A stretch of DNA of 18,281 nucleotides from the NCBI GenBank assembly GCA_934457235.1, contig CAKSHT010000024.1:1-18281 (forward strand), written 5' to 3'. Source of the stretch: an uncultured Oscillospiraceae bacterium (GTDB lineage Bacteria; Bacillota; Clostridia; Oscillospirales; Ruminococcaceae). This document shows, one piece after another, positions 1 to 5,747 of the stretch. The notes beneath the pieces were generated by a model. It saw nothing but the letters and a program-made list of their open reading frames with translations. It was not told the origin of the DNA and searched no databases. Numbering within the stretch: the first letter of the stretch is position 1; every line of letters begins with the position of its first letter. Made by a program: the position numbers and the translations under genes.

Positions 1-851
1 ATGTACGCTGCGGAACGGTCAACCTTTGTCGGATCCTTTCCGGAGAATGCGCCGCCGCCGTGGCGTGAATATCCGCCGTAGGTGTCAACGATGATCTTTC
101 TGCCGGTGAGTCCGCTGTCGCCCATAGGACCGCCTACAACGAAACGTCCGGTGGGGTTGATGTAGTACTTGGTCTCGGCGTCCAGAAGCTCTGCGGGAAC
201 GGTGGTCTTGATGATCTTTTCGATGATGTCAGCACGTATCTGCTCAAGCGTAGCGGAAGCCATGTGCTGGGAGGATACAACTATGGTATCAACGCGGAAC
301 GGCTTTCCGTCGCGGTATTCGATAGTCACCTGGGTCTTTCCGTCGGGGAGAAGATATGGAATAGTGCCGTCCTTGCGTACCGCGGTGAGCTTCTTTGCGA
401 GTTTGTGTGCAAGGCTTATTGGCATAGGCATAAGTTCGGGAGTTTCTGTGCACGCATAGCCGAACATCATGCCCTGGTCGCCGGCGCCGGTGTCGTGTGC
501 GTTCTGCTCACGACCTTCAAGCGCGTTGTTTACGCCCATTGCGATATCCGGGGACTGCTTGTCGATGGTGGTGAAAACCGCGCAGCTGTTTGCGTCAAAT
601 CCGTACTCGGAGCTGGTGTAGCCGATTTCGCGTACGGTGTCACGGACGATCTTCGGGATATCTACCTGTGCTGTTGTGGTGATCTCGCCCATTACCGTTA
701 CCATACCGGTGGTGGTGAGAGTTTCGCAGGCAACTCTGCCCATGGGATCCTGCTCAAGGATAGCGTCCAGAATAGCGTCGGAGATGTTGTCGCAGATCTT
801 GTCGGGGTGGCCTTCGGTTACGCTCTCGGAGGTGAAGAGATATTTGCTCAT
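1..851 (-). CDS. metK: S-adenosylmethionine synthetase (MetK), N-terminal part, truncated by window edge
   Basis: Makes S-adenosylmethionine from methionine and ATP in the cytoplasm. Reading the minus strand from the ATG at 851 gives [18 protein letters not shown], the family N-terminus with the GHPDK motif. It is followed by [12 protein letters not shown], the ATP-binding signature, and by [12 protein letters not shown] near the window edge, the phosphate-binding loop. About 283 codons are present of the roughly 390-400 usual for the family; the C-terminal part lies outside the window and nothing visible is broken. An AAAGGA ribosome site lies about 8 nt before the ATG. The gene sits behind a SAM-I riboswitch and terminator, so SAM feedback on its own synthesis is expected. 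The many plus-strand open frames here are shadows. Identification is very secure. Confidence 0.97.
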   Translation of the reverse strand, partial: MSKYLFTSESVTEGHPDKICDNISDAILDAILEQDPMGRVACETLTTTGMVTVMGEITTTAQVDIPKIVRDTVREIGYTSSEYGFDANSCAVFTTIDKQSPDIAMGVNNALEGREQNAHDTGAGDQGMMFGYACTETPELMPMPISLAHKLAKKLTAVRKDGTIPYLLPDGKTQVTIEYRDGKPFRVDTIVVSSQHMASATLEQIRADIIEKIIKTTVPAELLDAETKYYINPTGRFVVGGPMGDSGLTGRKIIVDTYGGYSRHGGGAFSGKDPTKVDRSAAY

Positions 852-889
852 TGTTTTTCCTTTCTACAGTACATACCTTTCTTATAAAC

Positions 890-914
890 AAAAAACTCAC
901 TCTGTAGGAGTGAG
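890..914 (-). terminator. Intrinsic terminator of the metK SAM riboswitch
   Basis: On the minus strand CTCACTC (914-908) pairs with GAGTGAG (902-896) around a 5-nt loop and is followed by six T (895-890). The 5' arm also pairs with GGAGTGA at 933-927, giving a competing antiterminator. This is the expected expression platform of an S-box leader: with SAM bound the P1 helix keeps its strand, the antiterminator cannot form and transcription stops. Confidence 0.92.
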
Positions 915-933
915 CCGAATTTCGTATCACTCC
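907..933 (-). promoter_or_regulatory. Antiterminator helix of the metK riboswitch
   Basis: On the minus strand GGAGTGA (933-927) is perfectly complementary to TCACTCC (913-907), with a 13-nt loop. The helix shares its 3' arm with the terminator and abuts the 3' strand of P1 (GATGAG, 938-933), so it is mutually exclusive with terminator formation and competes with P1 at its edge. Confidence 0.8.
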
Positions 934-1070
934 TCATCTTTCGGCAGTTATACCGCCGCAGGAAGTAGCACCTTTTCCCTCCGTGCGAAACGCACATCAA
1001 CAGGAGAGGTTGCCGGGCTTCATAGGGACCAGTCCCCCGCTTTACGCCAGAAGCCGCTCTTGATAAGGTT
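933..1070 (-). ncRNA. SAM-I (S-box) riboswitch aptamer upstream of metK
   Basis: The minus strand shows the S-box core blocks in order: CTTATCAAGAG, then GGGGGACTGGTCCC, then TATGAAGCCCGGCAACC, then AAGGTGCTACTTCCTGC, and finally GAAAGATGAG. P1 forms between CTTATC (about 1068-1063) and GATGAG (938-933). All conserved blocks are recognisable, with only minor deviations from the usual GAGGGACTGGCCC. The gene downstream is metK, a classic S-box target in Firmicutes. The ligand is SAM, and binding favours the downstream terminator. Confidence 0.96.
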
Positions 1071-1084
1071 TTTTGTCGATATTA

Positions 1085-1113
1085 AGTATAGCATATACTA
1101 ACGCCTTTGTCAA
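1085..1113 (-). promoter_or_regulatory. metK promoter
   Basis: On the minus strand TTGACA (1113-1108) is separated by 17 nt from TATACT (1090-1085), giving a near-consensus sigma-A promoter. Transcription would start about 8 nt before the riboswitch P1 helix, as expected for an S-box leader. Confidence 0.88.
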
Positions 1114-1140
1114 TAGGGAATAACATATAAATTCTTATGT

Positions 1141-1156
1141 ATTCCGGTGCCGGAAT
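1141..1156. repeat. 16-bp palindrome upstream of the metK promoter
   Basis: ATTCCGG and CCGGAAT flank TG, so the 7-bp arms are perfect. It lies about 28 bp upstream of the metK -35 box and downstream of the 1170-1201 hairpin. It could be an operator or a small cruciform or hairpin; no regulator of metK is visible here and S-box genes normally need none. Confidence 0.4.
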
Positions 1157-1169
1157 TTGGCGCTTTAGG

Positions 1170-1201
1170 AATAAAACAGCGGCTTTGATTCCGAAACCGC
1201 T
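1170..1201 (-). terminator. Likely intrinsic terminator for minus-strand transcription from the MATE gene
   Basis: On the minus strand AGCGGTTT pairs with AAAGCCGCT (one bulged base) around a short loop, followed by GTTTTATT. It is the first hairpin with a T-rich tail downstream of the MATE gene at 1366-2751. The MATE transcript would therefore include the 120-nt element in its 3' untranslated region. The tail is imperfect. Confidence 0.55.
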
Positions 1202-1321
1202 CAGGCTGTCGATAAAGGCACATCTGCGTCGTCAGTTGCCGTTCGGCAGGCACTAAGCCTAGCCAAACAGCAACTTCCTAGCATCTGCACCTTTCTCGGC
1301 AGCCTGGGATAGTTACTTTTT
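1202..1321. repeat. 120-nt dispersed structured element, copy 1
   Basis: This segment and 5587-5706 have the same length and align end to end, from CAGGCTG to a final TTTTT. Shared blocks include GATAAAGGC, TTCGGCAGGCAC, TAGCATCTGCA and GCCTGGGATAGTT. The core stem pairs 1234-1247 with 1262-1275 (12 of 14 pairs), and CAGGCTG (1202-1208) pairs with CAGCCTG near the 3' end. Several stem positions differ from copy 2 but stay paired. It may be a structured RNA or a small non-autonomous repeat; the active strand is uncertain. I do not recognise a named family. Confidence 0.75.
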
Positions 1322-1331
1322 CAACAAGCAG

Positions 1332-1355
1332 GGCGGCTCCGCTTCCGGAACCGCC
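1332..1355. other. GC-rich hairpin just after the MATE stop codon
   Basis: GGCGGCTCC (1332-1340) and GGAACCGCC (1347-1355) pair with one mismatch around a 6-nt loop, 10 bp before the MATE stop codon in plus coordinates. On the minus strand no T run follows directly, so as a terminator it is weak. The clpB terminator occupies the same place next to copy 2 of the dispersed element. Confidence 0.6.
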
Positions 1356-1365
1356 GTATATTTAT

Positions 1366-2751
1366 TTATGCCGCGCTCTTTCTGAGCTTTTCCGGGATAT
1401 CCTCCGACCCGCACCGTGTTTTCCGCAGTGCGATAAAGAAGTAGATTATTTCCGCGATGGCGGTGATCGACCAGGAGAAGCTGTACAGCAGGTACAGCGA
1501 GGTTATCGTCTGAAACCACTCGAAAACCGTATACACCCATATCACGCGGAAAACGCATGAGCCTATCAGTACGATTATCGTCGGTGCAATGGTTTTTCCG
1601 ATACCGCGGGAGGCGGCGATGGTGCAGTCCATGAACGCGCCCAGGGCGTAGCTCCAGCCCATGATGCAGATACGCTCCATTCCCGCGTCGATTACCTCCT
1701 GCTTGTCGGCGAACAGCGAAAGAAACTCCCTGCCGAAGATCATCAGCAGTCCGCCGAGCAGCGCCCCGACAGCCACGGAGTATGTCAGGCTGACGAAGTA
1801 GCTGCGTTTCATGCGGGATTTGTTTCCGGCGCCTCGATTCCGGCTGACGAAGCTTGCGCACGCCGTGTAGATCGCCGCCTGTACATTGAATATTATGGCG
1901 TCCGCATTTGCGGCGGCGGAGTTTCCGGAAACGGTCATCGCGTCGAAGTGGTTCACGCCGGTCTGCACAAAAAGATTCGCGATTGCAAACACCGCGTTCT
2001 GTATCCCGGCTGGAATGCCGAGCATAAGCACGTCGGCACAGGCGATGCGGCTTATGTAGCGGCGCGCCGGCTTTACGGCGCAGCAGTCCCGGCGCCTGCA
2101 AAGATGTATCATTATCAGCGCGGCGGAAAGATACTGCGCGATAACGCTGGCGATGGCGACGCCCTCCGCTGCCATTCCGCAGACTATCACGAAAAACAGG
2201 TTCAGTGCGACGTTCAGCACTCCGGCGATGGAGAGGTAGACGAGCGGACGGCGGGTCTCGCCGCAAGCGCTGAGAATTCCGTTACCGAAGTTGTATATCG
2301 CCATCGCGGGCATTCCAATGGAGTATATCCTCAGATACGCCACGGCGCTTGGCATAAGCTCGTCCTTTGTTTTCAGCAGGGAGAGCACAGGCTCGGCGAG
2401 TACCATGCATAAAAGGCACATGACAAATCCGATGATGGTGCACACCAGCAGCGAGGAGTGTACCGTCATGCGGACGCCCTCGTCGTCCGCGGCGCCAAGC
2501 CTGTGTGCGGTGCGGACGTTCACTCCCGCGCCCATACCGATAAGAAAGCCGGTGAACAGCGATACAAGCAGCGTTGTGGAGCCTACCGCCCCTAGCGCTA
2601 TGTAATCCGCAAATTTCCCGGCAATTGCGACGTCGCTGAGGTTGAACAGCACCTCCAGCACCTGCGTCAGCATCAGCGGCAGGCTGAACAGAAGTACATT
2701 CTTCCACAGCGAGTCTGAGTTCATATCTATAGAACACGTCTTTGTATTCAT
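1366..2751 (-). CDS. MATE family efflux transporter
   Basis: A 461-residue integral membrane protein expected to export cationic or amphipathic compounds in exchange for Na+ or H+. The N-terminus LWKNVLLFSLPLMLTQ is the usual MATE entry helix, followed by LEVLFNLSDVAIAGKF, the family DxxxxG-type loop, and about twelve hydrophobic segments arranged as two homologous six-helix halves. The length is normal. A sigma-A promoter lies at 2820-2848. GGAAG about 10 nt before the ATG is a moderate ribosome site. It diverges from a second MATE gene at 2966. The substrate cannot be read from sequence, and a specific name such as norM or mepA is not justified. Confidence 0.93.
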   Translation of the reverse strand: MNTKTCSIDMNSDSLWKNVLLFSLPLMLTQVLEVLFNLSDVAIAGKFADYIALGAVGSTTLLVSLFTGFLIGMGAGVNVRTAHRLGAADDEGVRMTVHSSLLVCTIIGFVMCLLCMVLAEPVLSLLKTKDELMPSAVAYLRIYSIGMPAMAIYNFGNGILSACGETRRPLVYLSIAGVLNVALNLFFVIVCGMAAEGVAIASVIAQYLSAALIMIHLCRRRDCCAVKPARRYISRIACADVLMLGIPAGIQNAVFAIANLFVQTGVNHFDAMTVSGNSAAANADAIIFNVQAAIYTACASFVSRNRGAGNKSRMKRSYFVSLTYSVAVGALLGGLLMIFGREFLSLFADKQEVIDAGMERICIMGWSYALGAFMDCTIAASRGIGKTIAPTIIVLIGSCVFRVIWVYTVFEWFQTITSLYLLYSFSWSITAIAEIIYFFIALRKTRCGSEDIPEKLRKSAA

Positions 2752-2819
2752 TTGTCTGCTTCCTTGCCCCTTGAATTATCCTGAATCAATATCTTTATAG
2801 ACCGTTGAACCGACAACAT

Positions 2820-2848
2820 ATCATATCACTTTCTGCAGGAATTGTCAA
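2820..2848 (-). promoter_or_regulatory. Promoter of the minus-strand MATE gene
   Basis: On the minus strand TTGACA (2848-2843), a 17-nt spacer, then TATGAT (2825-2820). The predicted start near 2813 gives a leader of about 60 nt, too short for the larger riboswitch classes, and no terminator lies in it. Confidence 0.8.
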
Positions 2849-2890
2849 GCAGGGTGCTGTGCCCCGGCACATGAATTCTGGTGCAGGGTG
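2849..2890. promoter_or_regulatory. Candidate operator between the divergent MATE promoters
   Basis: TGTGCC-CC-GGCACA (2858-2871) is a perfect 6-bp-arm palindrome between the two -35 boxes. It is flanked by direct copies of GCAGGGTG at 2849-2856 and 2883-2890. Position and symmetry suggest a regulator site serving both genes, but no regulator gene is adjacent, so this is inference. Confidence 0.4.
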
Positions 2891-2904
2891 ATATAAAAAC
2901 TGTA

Positions 2905-2933
2905 TTGACAAACTTCCGGCGCGGATATATAAT
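2905..2933 (+). promoter_or_regulatory. Promoter of the MATE-kinase fusion gene
   Basis: TTGACA (2905-2910), 17 nt, TATAAT (2928-2933): an exact consensus sigma-A promoter. A GGGAG ribosome site at 2956-2960 lies 5 nt before the ATG at 2966, giving a leader of only about 25 nt. Confidence 0.93.
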
Positions 2934-2965
2934 GAAGTAACAGAAAGAACAAAACGGGAGAATTT

Positions 2966-4918
2966 ATGGATACATCAGAATTATTCGGCAAGGAAAAGAT
3001 CAGCAGGGTACTGTTGAAGCTGGCGCCGCCGGTCATGCTGGCGCAGCTTATCCAGGCGCTTTATAACATCGTTGACAGCCTGTTCGTCGCGAATTATTCG
3101 CAGTCCGGGCTGACGGCGCTTTCGATAATCTACCCGATACAGCTTCTTATGATAGCGCTGGCGGTGGGCACCGGAGTTGGAATAAATACGGTCATGGCGG
3201 CAAGACTAGGCTCCGGCAGACGCGCGGAGGCCGATGAATACGCCGGGGTAGGCACTCCGCTTGCAGTGGCCTTATGGGCTGTTTTCGCGGCGGTCTGCTG
3301 GGCGATAATGCCGGCGTATGCAAAGATGTCCACCTCAACGCCGGAGGTCATAGAGGATGTCGTGGCTTACGGAAGGATAGTGTGCGTATTCAGCTTCGGT
3401 CTGTTCCTGGAGAGCGTATGGACTAAGATTCACCAGGCGGACGGAAATATGAAGCGCCCGATGATAGCGCAGATAGTCGGAGCGCTGACGAATATTGCGC
3501 TTGACCCGCTGCTCATTTTCGGATTGTTCGGGCTTCCGGAGATGGGGATCTCCGGCGCGGCGGTTGCTACTGTTATCGGGCAGATAGTCGCGGCGCTGGT
3601 GGTCATGAAGAAAGGCGTCAGAAAGCCGCCGGAGCTGAACAAATTCCCCAAGCATATCGGAACTATCTACCGTCTGGGCACGCCGAATATCCTTATGCAG
3701 TCGGCGTATACCCTGTACATTTTCGGATTGAATCTGATACTCGCCACATTCTCCGACCAGGCGGTGACAGTTCTTGGATTGTACTACAAGTGGCAGACGA
3801 TAATCTTCATTCCGCTCGGTTCGATGCAGACTTGTATAGTCCCGGTGATAAGCTTCAATTATGCCGCCCGGAACATCGACCGCTGCCGTAAAACGCTTTC
3901 CACATCGATGATATTCGGCATGGCGCTGCTTTCAATCGGCACGCTGTGCTTTGAGTTCATTCCGAGCGAGCTGCTGCACGTGTTTTCTCAGGACGAGCTG
4001 GTCATAAGCATCGGTATCAACGCGTTCAGAATTATCGGCATAAGCTTTATTCCACTGGTTTCGTCGCTGACGTTCCCGGTGTTTTTCCAGGCGGTGGGGT
4101 CAAGCGCCAAAAGCTCCATGCTTACGGTGATAAGAACGGTGTTCCTGTTCGTTCCGCTGGCGTTCCTGTTCTCGCGGTTCGGTCTGGATTACTTCTGGCT
4201 GACGTTCCCGGTGACTGACTCCATCACAAGTATCGTGGGTTTTGTACTTTACCGGAAGTTCCTTAAAAAGCCGTACGTTACGCATGCCAAGAGACCGGAG
4301 GACGTGCAGGCTGTCATAAAGCCGTCCCACCCCGGCGTTATTGTGACCATCGCGAGGGAACACGGCTCCTCCGGAAAGCAGATAGGAAAGCTCGTCAGCG
4401 AGAAGCTCGGCATTCCGTTCTACTACAAGGAAATGACCGCGCTTGCTGCGCAGGAGAGCAGGCTTGACAAGGAGTTCATCTCGGATATCAACCGCAATTC
4501 TCCGGAGCGCCACCAGGAGCTTTATCTGAGCACGAAAGTAGTTCAGCACGCGGTGCAGGCACAGAACAAGGTGATTTGCAGGATCGCGGAAAACGGAAGC
4601 TGCGTTATCGTGGGAAGGGCCGCAGACCATATTTTACAGGGTCACAAGGACGTTGTAAGGGTGTTTATATACGCCCCGGAGGAATACCGTATCGGGCGTG
4701 TGATGGAGGTCTATGGTGACAGCCGCCAGCAGGCGGAGCAGAATGTCCGGCGCTCGGACGAAGCGCGCGGAGCGTATTACCGCAGTATGTCCGGCAGGGA
4801 GTGGGGAGATCACCGGAATTACGACCTCATGCTTGATTCGTCGATAGGCGTAGAGGAAACGGCGAAGCTCATCACGGAGTACATACACGCAAAGGAGCAC
4901 CATAAGGTGCAGAAGTGA
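2966..4918 (+). CDS. MATE transporter fused to a C-terminal cytidylate-kinase-like domain
   Basis: 650 residues in two parts. Residues 1 to about 440 are a complete MATE transporter of about twelve helices, starting with KISRVLLKLAPPVMLAQ and ALYNIVDSLFVANYS. After a short charged linker, residues about 456-640 resemble the cytidylate-kinase-like family (Pfam Cytidylate_kin2). The visible motifs are the P-loop REHGSSGKQIG (464-474), VIVGRAADHIL near 550, RSDEARGAYYR and WGDHRNYDLMLDSS. The kinase domain must be cytoplasmic, at the inner face. Its substrate is unknown; it may bind nucleotides to control transport, or phosphorylate something the transporter handles. The DIP1984-family gene follows after 12 nt, so the two are probably co-transcribed. 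The domain calls are secure; the functional link is inference. Confidence 0.93.
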   Translation: MDTSELFGKEKISRVLLKLAPPVMLAQLIQALYNIVDSLFVANYSQSGLTALSIIYPIQLLMIALAVGTGVGINTVMAARLGSGRRAEADEYAGVGTPLAVALWAVFAAVCWAIMPAYAKMSTSTPEVIEDVVAYGRIVCVFSFGLFLESVWTKIHQADGNMKRPMIAQIVGALTNIALDPLLIFGLFGLPEMGISGAAVATVIGQIVAALVVMKKGVRKPPELNKFPKHIGTIYRLGTPNILMQSAYTLYIFGLNLILATFSDQAVTVLGLYYKWQTIIFIPLGSMQTCIVPVISFNYAARNIDRCRKTLSTSMIFGMALLSIGTLCFEFIPSELLHVFSQDELVISIGINAFRIIGISFIPLVSSLTFPVFFQAVGSSAKSSMLTVIRTVFLFVPLAFLFSRFGLDYFWLTFPVTDSITSIVGFVLYRKFLKKPYVTHAKRPEDVQAVIKPSHPGVIVTIAREHGSSGKQIGKLVSEKLGIPFYYKEMTALAAQESRLDKEFISDINRNSPERHQELYLSTKVVQHAVQAQNKVICRIAENGSCVIVGRAADHILQGHKDVVRVFIYAPEEYRIGRVMEVYGDSRQQAEQNVRRSDEARGAYYRSMSGREWGDHRNYDLMLDSSIGVEETAKLITEYIHAKEHHKVQK

Positions 4919-4930
4919 CGGAGGTTACAC

Positions 4931-5389
4931 ATGAAACTGGCAGTAGCATTATCGGAGCGCGCGGATATCCAGCGCCGTCTGTCGGAGCTTTCGGAAAGGC
5001 TCGCAAATAACGCAAAGGTGCAGGAGGGCGACGTTCCGGCGGAGGAGCCGAAGAAGCTCCTCGCAGAAATGGACATACTCATAAACCGACTGGAAACGCT
5101 GATATTCCAGATAAACATAACGAACAGCCAGACCTGCGCTGACGGAAATTCAATGACTCTGCTTCTTGCCAGACGCGACTGCATGAAAAAGCGCCTGGCA
5201 ATGCTGCGCGGATTTCTGGACTGTGCCAGCAGCAAGGTAGACCGATATTCCCGGACAGAGATAGCTGTGCACAGCACGGTGGACGTTGCGGAACTCCAGA
5301 AGGAAGCGGACAGGCTCTCAAAGGAGCTGCGAAACCTGGACGAAAAGATACAGGAGCTGAACTGGACGACGGATCTTATCGAAGCGTGA
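4931..5389 (+). CDS. DIP1984 family protein (septicolysin-like annotation, function unknown)
   Basis: 152 residues, soluble, highly charged and largely helical. The N-terminus MKLAVALSERADIQRRLSEL, followed by EEPKKLLAEMDILINRLE and INITNSQT, matches the DIP1984/DUF6847 family. Members are sometimes labelled septicolysin without good functional evidence. The C-terminal third, from about VDVAELQKEADRL onward, looks like a coiled coil. An ACGGAGG ribosome site overlaps the region just after the MATE-kinase stop and the gap is 12 nt, so it probably shares that transcript. It has no signal peptide or membrane segment, so a secreted toxin role is not supported. Confidence 0.85.
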   Translation: MKLAVALSERADIQRRLSELSERLANNAKVQEGDVPAEEPKKLLAEMDILINRLETLIFQINITNSQTCADGNSMTLLLARRDCMKKRLAMLRGFLDCASSKVDRYSRTEIAVHSTVDVAELQKEADRLSKELRNLDEKIQELNWTTDLIEA

Positions 5390-5586
5390 GCGTTTATACG
5401 CAGGTAATCCGGCGGTAGTGGGCGAGATCTCAGCGGTTGAGAATGAGCCGCACTCACATTGGGTATGTTCGGGCGCATACTCTTATTCAAACAGTGCAAG
5501 CCCAGTATTGTTACAAATGCACACAAATATCGCATTTTTACTACCAGATCGTCAGATCGCCGGGTGAGGGAGGGAACGGGGAAGCG
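5390..5586. other. Non-coding stretch with small hairpins, no gene recognised
   Basis: Between the DIP1984 gene and copy 2 of the dispersed element. It begins with GCGTTTATACGC, a 4-bp hairpin right after the stop codon. It also holds CTCA-GCGGT-TGAG, GCGG/CCGC and GTATG/CATAC inverted pairs, and GTGCA/TGCAC further along. None has a T run, so no terminator for the plus-strand pair is evident. Open frames crossing this stretch on either strand lack coding character. Confidence 0.5.
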
Positions 5587-5706
5587 CAGGCTGCTGATAA
5601 AGGCGCGTCTGCGGCGTTGGCAGTAGTTCGGCAGGCACAAAGCTTAGCCGAACTACTGTTTTCTAGCATCTGCATTTTTCTCAGAAGCCTGGGATAGTTG
5701 CTTTTT
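5587..5706. repeat. 120-nt dispersed structured element, copy 2
   Basis: Same length and block order as copy 1 at 1202-1321. The core stem is perfect for 12 bp: CAGTAGTTCGGC (5621-5632) pairs with GCCGAACTACTG (5647-5658). An AGGC...GCTT pair with one G-U extends it inside the loop. CAGGCT at the 5' end pairs with AGCCTG near 5690. As with copy 1, it lies directly beyond a GC-rich hairpin after the 3' end of a minus-strand gene, here clpB. Open frames crossing it on both strands are judged spurious. Confidence 0.78.
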
Positions 5707-5707
5707 G

Positions 5708-5743
5708 AAAAAACAATGGGCTGTGCATTTCTGCACAGCCCAT
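5708..5743 (-). terminator. clpB intrinsic terminator
   Basis: On the minus strand ATGGGCTGTGCA (5743-5732) pairs perfectly with TGCACAGCCCAT (5727-5716) around a GAAA tetraloop, followed by TG and six T. It starts 4 nt after the clpB stop codon. On the plus strand the hairpin is followed only by GATTTTATT, so it may act weakly in that direction as well. Confidence 0.95.
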
Positions 5744-5747
5744 GATT

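Noticed and set aside
264..1101. Plus-strand open frames over metK and its leader
   Set aside because: They are shadows of metK and of the SAM-I riboswitch on the minus strand, both recognised with near certainty.
2752..2813. Guanidine-type riboswitch before the minus-strand MATE gene
   Set aside because: The leader is only about 60 nt, and no terminator or recognisable conserved core is present.
4819..5640. A 273-codon minus-strand open frame
   Set aside because: It lies antisense to the end of the MATE-kinase gene and the whole DIP1984 gene, then enters the structured element. Composition is Ser/Arg-rich, typical of a shadow frame.
5437..5697. An 86-codon plus-strand open frame over the second 120-nt element
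   Set aside because: It runs through the stem-loop element and its flank, has no ribosome site, and its sequence reflects the conserved RNA-like blocks. Copy 1 does not encode a matching full protein.
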